A stretch of DNA of 64,000 nucleotides from Caenorhabditis elegans (Eukaryota; Nematoda; Chromadorea; Rhabditida; Rhabditidae): positions 2,728,001 to 2,792,000 of the forward strand of contig NC_003283.11 of NCBI RefSeq assembly GCF_000002985.6, written 5' to 3'. Each line of letters begins with the position of its first letter. Position 1 is the stretch's first letter. The notes under the pieces were generated by a model. That model saw only the letters and a program-made list of their open reading frames with translations. It ran no database searches and was not told the origin of the DNA. A program made the position numbers and the translations under genes. This document shows, one piece after another, positions 22,107 to 33,888 of this stretch.

Positions 22107-23212
22107 GGTTTTTGAGCAACTGAAAGTAGATAACAATGTTGTGGAGTAGGTTTTACAGATTTTTAGGTACCAGACTAGACAATTCAAGAGGGAGCGTTTT
22201 GTTACGTGGTAACACGTTTAAACAATAATAACAGAAATTTTTGTTCGTATAAGTTCTAAATTAAAAAATACATCAATAGTTTCCCTATTAGATTGTCATA
22301 GATCATAACTCAATTATTAGTTTTGGAATGACGAAAAACTGAAAAATACCACCTTACTAGAGAAATTTTTTTGGAAAAGAGTGCACTTTCAGTTTTCAAC
22401 TAGGTCTCTTTATCTGGAGCAATCCTATAGGCCTAATCTCAGATGCACTATTCCAAAAGTATGCATGATATAATTGTAGACAATTGCTATTTCATAAACT
22501 GTTAAGAAAGAAAACGGAAGTAATTTTAGCCAGCTCACATTTGCTAAAATTGAATTTATATTCTTAGGTGGTTTTCGTAAAAATTGTTGTTTTTTTCTCA
22601 AAAACCAAATCGACAAACGGATCTCAATATACATAAAAATTGTAGATCTCAATTTGCAAAAAAAATATTCAGATATCTAGGCCTCAGATTGTTAGTTGTT
22701 TTTCTTAGATACTTCAAATTTGTATTTTCAATGAATTTGTAGGAATGATAGTCAATTCATTTACTTCCAAAAAAAAATCTGAACCAACTGAATAAAAACT
22801 GAAACAAAACATAGACAGAATGAGGAAGTTTTAATATTTGTGCCAACATTCGAAGAATTTCACAAGAATTCCAATTAATTAAAAAAAAACGTTACAGAAC
22901 TTGTGTTGGCTGAGGAAGTATTTTTCACGTAATTTGAATAACAATAACAGTGTTATTTGTTTGTACAAGTTTCAAATTCGAAGAATTTATTAATCGCTTC
23001 CTCAATAGATTAGCCGATTATTAGGTTTGGGAGAAACTTTGAAAAAACGTATCGCATGTTCCATCTGAAAATTTTCAAACTCTGCCTACAACTAGCGAGA
23101 AATTATCATCATTAATGCTATATAAAAGATCATAGAATTGTGAGGCACGCAAGTATACCTATTGGAAAATTTAAATTAGAATTTCATGTGAACGGTTAAA
23201 ATGCCAGTAAAT
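22107..23212. other. Intergenic between srx copies B and C
   Basis: AT-rich spacer with the promoter of copy B and the 3' region of copy C. Segments at about 22200-22320 and 22915-23010 echo sequence upstream of the other srx copies (for example TTTGTTCGTACAAGTT-like words followed by TTAATCGCTTCC), showing that the flank was duplicated with the genes. No exon recognised. Confidence 0.4.
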
Positions 23213-25107
23213 TTAGAACAAAACAGAACATTTGTAATTCACTTTATTAAAAATTTTATAAAACGCGTGACGCCTGAGATACTTTAATGGCCGATATAGT
23301 TGTTGGTTCTGAAAGTTCGAATCAATTATCAATGGAGAAGATAGACGAATCTCACTTTTCATAAAAACTGATCTCAACTCGGAGTTTGAGGCAAATATTA
23401 TCACTCTGAAAGTTAAAATTTTAGGGATTAATTTAATTTAGAAATTTCTGGGGGAAAATTAAAATTTCCCGCTCAATTTTTTTTTTCGAATACTTCGAAT
23501 TTCCGGCAAAAACTTTGTTTTTGAAAAAGCTTAAAACTCCCAAAAAACCAAACACAAAATTCAAAACAAAAAACCATTGCGCTCACCCATCAACTGTATG
23601 CATGAAAATCCACAAACTAGTTAAGAAAAATTTGAAAATGATCCAATCATCATGGATAAACGGGGCAAATATATAGTATGAAAGTACTGCTAAACAGTTG
23701 CACAAGCCTTGAAAACACGTCTGCTTCACGAAATTCCATTCCCTCTTGCGTTGAGCTTCAGAAACTTCCAGGCCAGCGGCACAAAGTAGAGCTCGTGATA
23801 GTTTCCTGCCTTTATAGGCTGCCAGTAGATCAAGATTCAATGTGATTATGGTAATGATTGCGTTGATGAGAAAATCAGAATACCAAGTGATCTCTTCGCA
23901 AAATTTAGAGATTTCAATGAATTGAAAATTCCAGAGATTGGAATCATATTCTAGATGACAGTTTGCAACTTCATAAATGGCGGTGCATCCGATGATAGAT
24001 ACCAACCACACAAAAGTTAGATATAATTTGGTTTTTGAGACACTAAAGTGAAAAAAAAAGTTTTACAACCTCATTAGAAACGCCTACCAAAAAATTGGCG
24101 CGTAGTAATACGGTAGATACACGGCACAAAATCGGTTGAGTGAAATTAAGAAATGTGACAAATTTGAAATCTCGTAAATAAACTCGCCCACAACTCCAAT
24201 GAAATGTGAATTATCGACCAGAAAACTGGAAGGTCTGAAAATTTGGAAAATTTGCAACAAATCTGAAAATTATTTAACAAACGCTAATTGCATTGGAAAC
24301 AGGAAAAATAAGCAAAGACCACACATCCCGATATTGCAAACCGCTAGGTTTTTGGTAATAATTCCGAATGAATTTTTCATTGATTCAGTTTTACCAATTG
24401 AGAATAGTACCAAAAAGTTGATGATAATTCCGAAAAGTGATATCTAAAAATTAGATATAAAGCTCATTTTCATTACGACCCTATAACCCTACCAAACAAC
24501 TTTGAGAGATGGATCAAAAATTTGAATAACAGTAATCTTTAAAGGCACATACCTATTTATATTATCATGAAACAAAACGTCGCGCCGAGACCAGGTACCA
24601 GGACTATGCGGCTGTAAAATCGGCAGGTGGGGCAAAAGTGAATTTTTCACAGTGTCAGAAAATGGGTTTGAAAATAATTATCAAATTTTTATAAACAACC
24701 TATTAAAATTTTATAATTATTCCCCTGGTACCTGGTCTCGACGAGACATTTTTTTGCAAATGCAAGTGGCGTGCCTATAAAGATTACAGTTTAAAATTCT
24801 TTCAAAAAAATCAGCCTCGGTTTAGATATAATGTTTAGATAAAGTGTTCAGATGTAGGCTGTCGGCTGTCGGCTGGTAGGTTAGTATTACGTATTTCTTG
24901 AACGTGTGGGCAAGTTTTTCTTGATTTTTTTTTTCGAATGATTACATAGATTAGAGCACAACCGAAGTAACTATTTCCAAATCAGTACTTGCTCAAACAC
25001 TAAAAAGTTTCCATTTGCCCTACCAACCGACTTACAGCCCTGCCAGGTACGAATTTCTAGGCACTTACCGTAAAAGTCATAAATGCAACCAAATCTTCTC
25101 GAGCCAT
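23213..25107 (-). CDS. srx-type chemoreceptor copy C, 5 exons, long tail
   Basis: Exons are 25107-25069, 24443-24283, 24234-24088, 24042-23587 and 23405-23213, giving 331 aa. The core resembles copy B: SLFGIIINFLVLFSIGK, FGIITKNLAVCNIGMC, HFLISLNRFCAVYLPYYYAP, WLVSIIGCTAIYEVANC, FMHTVDG and IIFASNSELRSVF. The tail differs: where copies A and B stop within a few codons of the KS motif, copy C reads on for about 44 more residues of basic, polar sequence. It may be a longer cytoplasmic tail or simply loss of the ancestral stop codon. Intron 1 (about 0.6 kb) contains an inverted repeat. Likely functional chemosensory GPCR; ligand unknown. Confidence 0.84.
24530..24790. repeat. Inverted-repeat element in srx copy C intron 1
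   Basis: The left side holds CGAGACCAGGTACCAGG (about 24586-24602) and the right side its complement CCTGGTACCTGGTCTCG (about 24724-24740). TTTAAAGGCACAT and GTGCCTATAAAGATTA lie at the ends. Single arms of the same family occur at about 18820-18885 and 21975-22055 in introns 1 of copies A and B. Confidence 0.65.
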
Positions 25108-25305
25108 GATTTTTGAGCAACTAAAAGTAGTTAATATCGATGTTGAGTAGTTTTTACAGATTTTTTAAGGAACCTGGCTAGACAATTCATTAGGGAACTT
25201 TTTACGTAACGTAACAACACGGTAGATTAACAATAACAATGATTTTTATTCGTACAAGGTTTAAATTCACAGAACACATTAATCGCTTCATTATTAGATT
25301 ATAGA

Positions 25306-27158
25306 TTACAACCTCGTTTGAACAATGTACAAAATAGGTGAATGTGCCATCACGGACTCTGAAAGTATTAATACGATTTTTGCGACGGCTGACAACTTAC
25401 TTTTCTTATATACATCTCGTAACTCGTCATTTGATGCCATAATTATTGCTCTGAAAACATCAATTTCCACTTTTGACGAATGAAACAAACAATTGTCTTT
25501 CTAGTCGATTAATAATCGAAAAAGAACAGTTACCTAGTATTTTATTCATTTCAAAAACATTTCTTACTCACCCATCTAACGCATGCATAAAAACCCAAAG
25601 CGATATAACAAAAAATTTCAAAATAATCCAATCATCGCTAATACGAGGTGCCACTACGTAAAATGAGAATACACCGCAAAAATTTGCGATTCCTGCAAAA
25701 AAGTTTGCCGCACAAAGTTCCAATCCCGTTTTCGTAAAACTTTTAAATATTCGGATCCAACGGGGAGGGCTTTAGAGTGTTTTCTTGCCTTATAAGCAAC
25801 CAAAAGGTCAATAAATAACGTTACTAGCATTATTGAACCATTAAAAACAAAGTCTAAATACCAAGTTATATCCTCGCAAACTGGGTCGATCACAAATTGA
25901 AAATTCCAAAAATTTGGCGCATACACTAGAAAACATTGGAAAATTTCACAGATTGATATGGTAAATATTATTGAAAAAATCCATAGGAAATTACGATAGA
26001 ATATAGTTTTTGGGTTACTGGAAAAAATTACTGAAACTGTTAACTTTCAAAAAACATTCGAACTTACCTAAAAATTTGAGTATACCATAACGGCATAAAT
26101 ACTGCACAGCACCGATTGAGAGCGTTTAGGAAATGAGATAAATTGGAAATTTCGTAGACAGTCTGAGCAGCGGTTCCAAAATAATGAGAGATTGGTATAA
26201 AATGGGATAGGGAACTGGAACTTGTTTTATTAACATATTAGAAAAAAACTACAATTTACCTCAACTGCAATGGAAGAACAGACACTACATATATTGAGCA
26301 CATTATCATGTTACAGACAACCTGACTTTTCGTTATAATACCAAATGATCCGCTCATGGATGGAGTTTTATTGATAGCATATATTACGGATACATTTATA
26401 AAAATTCCAGCAAATGTGATCTATAAAATTTAATAGCTCGGCAAATTTTGAAACTTGCCGCACACATCAAAAACAATTCAATTTTGACAGAAACTATAGA
26501 TTTTGTCCCCAAAAATTTAGTAAAATGACAAAAAAAAACCAGAAGTGTGCTATAAATTCAGTAGTATTGGTGCTCCAAAAACCGCCAAAAATATCACATT
26601 TTTCCGAGTTTGTTAACCACGGTAAATGTGCCAAGCACCGGCAAATTTTGAGATTTGCCGAACACCCCTGTTCTACCTTGCGCGCGCTTGCTATAGGAGC
26701 TCCTAAAATTTATAGAAGAATTGCGATTTTTTTTCGCGGAAAAAGAAATATTTAGAAGCATGGTTTCAGAAACCTCGAATTCTAGGATTTCATGAATTTA
26801 TCATAAAATTGGAAGACCCCAAAAATTATTTCAAACCCAAAGCTGCGCGTTATAGCATCTCCTGCGATTTTCAAGAAATTGCGTAAAGTATTGATTTTCA
26901 AGTTTTAATTGAAAAAAATAAGTTGCTGTTCTGATTTAAGACATTTTTAATTTTTTTGAAAAACCATTTTCACACGTTTTTTCGTTTCACGTATTTTCAC
27001 GCCCAATGAAAAACTCACAAGCAATATTTTTGCTTCAACTTTTATAATCTCAACTTTTATAACCACGGTACATAGTTTTGCATATATCTGACATGTTTTG
27101 AAAATATATAATGACTTACAGTAAACGCAATCGCTGCTGTAATCCATTGTTGATACAT
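25306..27158 (-). pseudogene. srx-type chemoreceptor copy D, 1-nt deletion
   Basis: Exons are 27158-27120, 26420-26260, 26214-26068, 26017-25572 and 25450-25306. It pairs with copy E: both start MYQQ, both have SFGIITKSQVVCNMIMCSIY in exon 2, SLSHFIPISHYFGTAAQTVY in exon 3 and VGSEYxKVLRKRDWNFVRQT in exon 4. Exon 4 is 446 nt against 447 nt in copy E, with the missing base near 25665-25685. The frame then runs to a stop shortly after VYSHFT. Downstream codons resume the expected APRISDDWIILKFF and FMHALDG in the other frame, and the last exon is open. With the frame corrected the gene would be full length, so the lesion is single and recent or polymorphic. Confidence 0.78.
26421..27119. repeat. 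Intron 1 of srx copy D with TTTGCCG-type repeat
   Basis: Contains CCACGGTAAATGTGCC, CACCGGCAAATTTTGAGATT and GATTTGCCGAACACCCC at about 26615-26670, words also found at 1-320, followed by plain AT-rich sequence. The open frame at 26525-26755 is intronic. Confidence 0.45.
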
Positions 27159-27753
27159 TATGTTTTGAAATTGAACAGGGGAAAAATAATTTCGAGTGAG
27201 ACCTGGCAATCGTAGATAAATCTCTAATTTTCTAGAAAATACTAAAGTCAACAGGGCTCCTACTACTACTTAGACTGTGTGTTTGATAAAATAGCAGGTT
27301 CAGGGAATAGCCTCATCTGAAAACAAAAAAGAAGGAAGCTAAAATGAGAAGAAGTAAAGATCTCTGGGAGATTATTGATCAGAAGAACTTAGACGCGGGC
27401 CTAAATTCAGATACAACTTTAAGATTGCAAATGAACTTTTTCAGAGAATTAAAGTGTTCGATTTTTCTATTTTTTTTGAAAGCCGAAAAACAAAAAATTC
27501 GAAAAACTTAAAATCGAAAACCGCAAACACATTGTAAACAATTGACTTTTTAGAAATTGATTTTTTTTATGGAGAAATGAACGGAAATAAAAAAAATTGG
27601 ATTTTTAACCAAAAAAAAATTAAAAAAAAAAGAAAATTGAAAACTAAAATCAAAAGTCGATATTAATTAAATATTCAAAAAACATTTTTGAATCAAAAAA
27701 TTAAAAGTTAGCTCCAATAATAGACGGATTTCGAGATGGGGGTGCCACCAAAA
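27159..27753. other. Intergenic between srx copies D and E
   Basis: AT-rich spacer, including an A/T homopolymer-rich stretch at about 27540-27700. Matches the upstream flank of copy E in places (GGAAGGAAGCTAAAATGAGA at about 27331 and again at about 29432), so the flank was duplicated with the gene. No exon seen. Confidence 0.4.
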
Positions 27754-29276
27754 TTACGGACTCTGGAATTTTTTTTGCGATTTTAATAAAATCCATTCCC
27801 ACTCACTTTTCTCAAAGACAGCTCGTAATTCGTGATTTGAAATTATAATTATTGCTCTGAAAATTTTATGTCATATTTTATGATTATTTTTGCACTTAAA
27901 ATATTCCAAAACAACCGAATATCATAATAAAACACTCCAAAAAATTTTAGATTTTTTGAAACTTCCAGCCAAAGTTTTGGCAAATTGCCAAATTTCAGAA
28001 CAGAATGAGTGGCAAAAACTGAGCGATTGCCACTTTTGAAGGTAAATAAAAAATTCCAAAATTTTTTTGAAAATTTTCACTATGATATTTGGTCATCTTG
28101 ACCCCATAGGAGTAGTTCCCTGCGCCCGCCCGCCCCAAACCACTCCTCATACTCCCGCCGCCCTCACAGCTATCTCGCGGTCCAGCGCAGCGTCGGCCGC
28201 AATACAAAAAGTGTGATGGGGCGGGCTCACGGAGTGTGCGGGAGTATGGCGGGCGTGGTGAACACTCTTTATGCCTTGGGAGGCTAAATAAACAATTCTT
28301 GCTCACCCATCAAATGCGTGCATAAAAACCCATAAAGATATAACAAAAAATTTCAAAATAATCCATTCATCGCTAATACGAGGCGCCACAATATAAAACG
28401 CGAGTACACCCACAAAATTATTAAAACCTTGCGAAGAAGTTTGCCTCACAAAATTCCAATCCCGTTTCCGAAGAACTTTCGAATATTCGGATCCAACAGG
28501 GAGTGTCTTTGAATGTTTTCTTCCAACGAAGGCAACCAAAAGGTCGATAATAAGTGTTATAATTATGATTGAACAATTGAAATTAAAATCTAAATACCAA
28601 GTTATTTGATTGCAAACTGGGTTTTGTACAAATTGAAAACTCCAAGATTTCGGGGCATATAATAAAAAGCACTTGAAAAATTCATAGAGTGTAATACAGA
28701 ATATTATCGAAAAAATCCATATAAAGTTACGATAGAAAACGGTTTTTGAGTTACTGAAAAAAGTTGACTGAAACTGTTAAGTTTTCAAAAAACATTCGCA
28801 CTTACCTAAAAATATGAGTATACCATAGCGGCATAAATAGTGCACAGCACCTATTGAGCGCGTTAAGGAAATGAGATAAATTGGAAATTATGTAGACAGT
28901 CTGAGCAGCGGTTCCAAAATAATGAGAGATTGGTATAAAATGGGATAGGGAACTGGAACTTTTTTTATTAATCAAATTAGACAAAACTGCAATTTACCTC
29001 AACTGCAGAGGAAGCACAAACAAAATATATATTGAGCACATAATCATGTTACAGACAACCTGACTTTTCGTTATAATACCAAATGATCCGCTCATGGATG
29101 GAGTTTTATTGATAGCATATATCACTGATAAATTTATGAAAATTCCAGAAAATGTGATCTATAAACTTTAATTATTTCGAGCATAATTTGTGTTTTTTTT
29201 TTGGTTTTTTTTGTGTTTCAAGGAAAATGTAGCTTACAATAAATGCAATCACACCAGTTATATATTGTTGATACAT
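27754..29276 (-). CDS. srx-type chemoreceptor copy E, 5 exons
   Basis: Exons are 29276-29238, 29158-28998, 28952-28806, 28753-28307 and 27856-27754, giving 298 aa with every phase consistent. Seen in order: a 13-codon first exon, SGIFINLSVIYAINKTPSMS, FGIITKSQVVCNMIMC, SHFLNALNRCCALFMPLWYTH, a DLLVAFVGRKHSKTL loop, PRISDEWIILKFF, SLWVFMHAFDG, and IIISNHELRAVFEKS. The tail could instead splice at GTGAGT after FEKS, which would change only the last few residues. Intron 4 carries a fragment of the palindromic element and a GC-rich repeat block (about 27900-28270). Candidate chemosensory GPCR. Confidence 0.84.
27900..28270. repeat. Palindromic-element fragment plus GC-rich block
   Basis: The first half has ACCGAATATCATAATAAAAC and CTATGATATTTGGTCAT from the palindromic family but lacks proper ends. 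The second half (about 28100-28270) is GC-rich, with GCCCGCCCGCC and CGGTCCAGCGCAGCGTCGG. It lies in intron 4 of srx copy E. Confidence 0.55.
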
Positions 29277-29795
29277 TATTTAAGAGAAAAATATTTTAAA
29301 AATTTGAAGTAAGACTTTCAAAGATTTAATGTTCTTGAAAAAAGTGAACAAGTCTAAAGAGACTCTATATTACGTATGCACGTGCTTTACAAATTGGCAG
29401 GTTCGGGTAAAGTTCTGTCTGAAAACAAAGAGGAAGGAAGCTAAAATGAGATGAATTGGAGATCTCCGAAAGACTAGTAATCGAAAGAACTTTGGTTGAA
29501 TACCTGATCATATGTTGGAGTTTTTGGTGTTTTATTTTTTAGGCTAAAATAGGTTTCCGGAGCCGGCTAGGCGCCCTCGCTGGCCTGTGAGGCACCTCAA
29601 ACCGCCTCATGCCGCCACTAACGCCGCAAGGTACCTGCTTGTATAGTGCGGCGCGGAACCCCGAACTTGTCGGCCGCTTCCAAATAACTTCACGCCAAAA
29701 TTCACAGCGTGGCGAAGACCGGCCGGCGTGAGGCGCCGACTCCGCGCCACGCCGCTATAACATGGAAGCTTTAGGCTACAAGAAGGCTAAACTTA
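29277..29795. repeat. Intergenic with a GC-rich repeat block
   Basis: Upstream flank of srx copy E, then a GC-rich repeat (about 29560-29770) with TAGTGCGGCGCGGAACCCCG and GTCGGCCGCTTCC words and a second half with CCGGCCGGCGTGAGGCGCC. Confidence 0.5.
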
Positions 29796-29799
29796 ACTA

Positions 29800-30040
29800 G
29801 GACAAGGATAGCTCAGTCGGTAATGGTGGCCGCCGGCAGTCTAGAGGCCACGAGTTCAAGCCCAGCCCGTACCCTAAGTTCACCCCGCCCTAACTGGAGC
29901 AACCCACAACTAGATTATCGGGCACAGATCATGGCTCGGATGTGGCTTAAATCAAAGCCTAGTGCAAACGTGAATACTGTATTTGACTGCCGTATCCATA
30001 GCGCTAGAGGTATGGATCGCATTTCCATTATCTTATTTTT
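29800..30040 (+). other. tRNA-like pol III unit or tRNA-derived (SINE-like) repeat
   Basis: GGATAGCTCAGTCGGTAATG (29806-29825) fits an A box with a D-arm, and GAGTTCAAGCCC (29852-29863) fits a B box with a T-arm. The spacing is that of a tRNA gene. The anticodon arm and acceptor stem do not pair convincingly, so this is not a canonical tRNA. The following about 170 bp ends near a TTATTTTTTTAG run that could act as a pol III stop. It is most easily read as a tRNA-derived retroposon or tRNA pseudogene. Confidence 0.5.
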
Positions 30041-30173
30041 TTAGCTTTCACGCTTTTATAATAATATGCTTTTTAGCTTTTATAATAATATGTAAATCTG
30101 TAAAATTCATATTGTAGCAAAACACGACTTTAAACTATTTTATATGTAATTCAGAAAATATTCCATTTACAAA

Positions 30174-31556
30174 TTACTGTCTAGTTATCACAAAACTTGA
30201 CGATATAATCCTGCTGTTGCTCGCCGATACCGACTTTTTCCGAAACACGTCCTGCTTCACATTTGTGTCGTATACCATTAGAATGTACGGTAGAGCTAGC
30301 GTCATCTGAAAAAAACTCGAATAGAAAAAGCTCAAAAAGTCCACCAACCATATCCGAGGAGAACGGCAGTGAATATGAGTTGAACTTCACAATTAAGTCC
30401 GGTAAAAAGTTGAAGTTCGCGTTCAAAGCGCTTATGATACTCCACAAAAGGATTCCAGTGTAGATTGAACCGTAGGTCACTGCGATTTTGTTTAATTTTT
30501 TCCCGATTCCACCATTTGTGAGGCTCATCGCTGTAACAAATATTGTTGAGTTAGAACTAGGATTGCCAAATCAGATGTCTACCCGCTACCGCCCGCTACC
30601 GCCCGCTTCCGCCCCCTACCGCCCGCTGACGCCCGCTAACGCCAGCTAACGCCCTCTAACGCCCGCCACCGACCGATACTGCCAGCTACCGCAAGCTTTT
30701 TCACCCCTAGTTTGAACACTCAAAAAGTTCAAAACTATAATATGATACATAAGAAACTAACACTCAATCTTCCTCGTTACAATCCACGATGTGGAAATTC
30801 CAACCGAGACGAGTAAAAAAAAATAGGCCGCCGAAAAATAGGCAGTGACACTGACAGCCACAGTATATACACCAACATATGTCGTTTTGGTTAGTGTTCC
30901 ATTTAAGATTGAGACCTCGACAATGTGACCAGGAATCAGTGAGTTGCAAATGCAGCTGTACAGGATGGATCCAAGGCAGAAGAATATGAAAATGAGATTC
31001 CAATACTGCAAATGAAATTTTTGAACGTTTGGAGTTTTGCGCGAGTGGCAAGCTAGATAGGAACCACACAACGAACCTTATCATTGTTCATGTGCAAATA
31101 AACTGATGTGATTCTATGCACACTCAGCACAACTGCAGAAACAAACTGCAAATGCAGGAACATATATGCCAGGTACACCACCCATGTCAAAAAAGATGGG
31201 AATACTTCTGTTAACCATTTCAAAAATGGAATCACCACAGGATGCTTGTCGATCCGAACCGCAAACCAGGAGTTTGTGTAAATCAAAATGTTCTGGAAAA
31301 TATTTTTTATATTGACAGATTGAATACAGAAACTGAAATAGCTTACCACAAGTAGATCAAACTGTACGAGTCTGTAAAAAGAATTGGAGTACTTTTTCGA
31401 TACAGTGAGCAAAACCAGGAAAACAATCATCAACACCAACGATGGGATCCCATAGGATAGTTGGATTAGGGCCAATATTTTTGTAGTGGTGTCTGATTGT
31501 ACATCCTCCATTGATTTGGAAAATACCAGAGACATTGAGGAAGTGGAGTTGCTCAT
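30174..31556 (-). CDS. Srg-superfamily chemoreceptor (copy 5), 5 exons
   Basis: Exons are 31556-31347, 31292-31077, 31005-30762, 30530-30349 and 30305-30174, giving 327 aa, intact. Blocks seen are [60 protein letters not shown] and SDMMTLALPYILMVYDTNVK. Exon sizes (210, 216, 244, 182, 132) match the four copies at 4.2-14.4 kb, so this is the same lineage displaced by the srx array. Intron 3 contains a degenerate block of the 10-bp GCTACCGCCC repeat (30590-30700). Candidate chemosensory GPCR, srg favoured over srv. Confidence 0.84.
30585..30705. repeat. Degenerate GCTACCGCCC minisatellite
   Basis: About ten diverged copies of GCTACCGCCC (variants GCTAACGCCC, GCTAACGCCA, GATACTGCCA) in intron 3 of Srg-type copy 5. 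It is the same 10-bp unit that forms long arrays at 49.5 and 50.3 kb. Confidence 0.8.
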
Positions 31557-33888
31557 TTTGATCTGAAAATTTCATTTTTGAACATAGTTTGATTTAAAAA
31601 ACGGGAATAAAAGACGATCATGCTCAAAATTCATAAAAAATCGTCATTTTTGGAAAATTGACAATTCTATATAACAAAACTTTGACCGAATATTTTGAAA
31701 GATGTTAAAAAGTTTGGAGGGCTTAATTATGATATTAGGTCCATTAAGACATAATATATAATACTAAAACAACAATTTTCTATGCATTTTTAAAAATTAC
31801 TTTCTGAACCAGTAGAATTGTTTCAAATTGTGTTTTTGCTATTTGATGTATAGGTAATTTTATTTTTAATTTTAAAAAAAGTCAGAACTTTCTAAAAAAC
31901 TATAAGAAATTTTGAAAACACAACAGCTTCACATGTAGTTACATATTTTTAGGGAGTACTTTCGAATTTGATTCTTTGAAGTCTAAAATTAAAATGAAAA
32001 ACGTTCCTTGTTATTTTGAAATAATCTTAAAAACAATCTGTCAGCACACGCATCAATTTCAGCATTATATAATCAGGATATTAAAAAAATAAGACTCCAT
32101 TTTCAGGCGGAAAAATTTCAGCTCTGTGCGTATCACATCAGCGTAAAGGAAGCTGATTCTGGTAGCAAGTAATATAAGCTACCGTTTGAAGTTACTTGCC
32201 GGCCAAAAAACGTTCTTTCAAATATCTAAAAATTAAAAACATTTGGGCTACCGTAACAACAGTGGGAACTAAAAACGATTTTCTTAAAACTCAGTTAAAA
32301 GTTTTAAAAAACAAATTTTCATATGTTTCTAAAATTATCAAAAATTTTCTGAAATGTTTTGAGTAATGAACACAAAAAAAAAACAAAACTCAGTCATACT
32401 TTTGAAATTTCTAAAAAAGGTGAAATTCAAACGATTTTTGAATTTCAAGTTTGTTTCAATTATTTTTATTTAAACCTTATGGAAGTTCAATGATGGGAAA
32501 TTGCACTAGATCCCTCAAAAGGGTGTCATTTTTGGAAAGTTTGGCGTTTGCCAAAACTTCGAAGGAACATTTTTAATTATCCAAAGTTTTAGAATGTTTC
32601 AATAATACACACATTTTTTAAAAATTAAAAAAAAAACTTGCTGAACAATTCTAAGAATCGAGTAGACTGAATGACACTAATCCCATAACCCAAGGGAGTT
32701 ACAAAACTAATATATCTACGTGAACACTTGTCTAGTCACTCATTGTTATTTCAATATCTAGAATACTTAAGCTAATGAACAACCCCGATGGATAATATGC
32801 AGCTTTACATTTCAGTTATGCGTCATTAATTCCAAGCTGGCATCGCAAAATTGTATATGGAACGAGGAATAAGTGATGATTTTCAAAATACTAATTACAA
32901 CTTTTTTGAAAATTTGAACGATCTAGAAATTCGAATTTTGACAGAAGTAAAATAACCAAAGTCACTTAAAAATATTATTTAATCATCCGAATATCAGCTG
33001 TTATTGGATAATAACAACACTGTTTTGGAACCTGTCAGATGTCTGAAAAAATTTATTGCTGTGTGGGCTAGCCAGCTGACAGTGAGCTATAATATTTCAG
33101 CTGGTTTCGTCAAGAAAAATGTGTGTGACTATTATAGCTGATGTGTACTTTTAGACGTAATCTTTGAAAAGTCATCCACAGAAACGGCCAGGGAATGTAC
33201 TTTATAAATCTTTTATTTCTGACTATGTTTCAGATATTCTCCTCGAAAAATTTGCTCTTACTTGCTCGGAAAACCCTTTTTTATTGTAAAATTGAAATTT
33301 AGAAAAAACAAAAAGAAACTTGAAACTTTGGTAATTTTCCCATTTGCGCAGCCCCACCTTTAAGTTACGAGGTGTCGACCAATCAACGACGTTGGCCATG
33401 CCCATTGCTTTTTGCTGATTGGTCAGCCCACTTCCTATTTGCGTGAGAATTTAAGTTATTTTCTCAAATGTTTTCTAGTAGTCTTGTTACAAATTTTCAG
33501 AATTTTCTAAAAAATAACAAAATAACATCTCGATTTACATACATATAATGGAAAAAACTTGCAGCGACAACCACCTGCCTCCCGCCGCAGGCCGCTTCTT
33601 CGGTGTAGTGCGGCGCGGAACCCAAAAATGTCAGCCGCAGCGAAAGAACCACGTTTCGCACTATGTGGTGCAAGCACCAAGCTGTTCATTTCACGCCAGA
33701 ATGCAGAATTGAGGCGATGAGGCCAGCGGAAGGCGGGCAGAATTGAGGCAGGCGGGAGAACCTGAAACTGCGCCTGCCTCCCATAAAAGCCCTATTCAGG
33801 CATAATGTATAATGTTTCAAAATTCAAATATAGTTTTATTGGAAAAAATAACTTTTTTCTAAAATTAAAATTAAAATTTTCATAGCAA
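31557..33888. repeat. 2.3-kb intergenic region with repeat fragments
   Basis: No gene supported. Decayed palindromic-element words occur at about 31660-31760 and 32390-32640 (TTGCCAAAACTTCG, TATGGAAGTTC). A GC-rich block lies at about 33535-33790 (TAGTGCGGCGCGGAACCC, GCAGCGAAAGAACCACG). The stretch from about 33350 to 33450 holds CCAATCAACGACGTTGGCC and a loosely matching GCTGATTGGTCAGCCC. The remainder is plain AT-rich sequence. Confidence 0.45.

Noticed and set aside
29806-29880. A functional tRNA gene
   Set aside because: The boxes fit, but I cannot pair the acceptor and anticodon stems, so I call it only tRNA-like.
29823-30044. Open frame across the tRNA-like repeat
   Set aside because: It spans the A/B box element and its tail, with no protein-like features.
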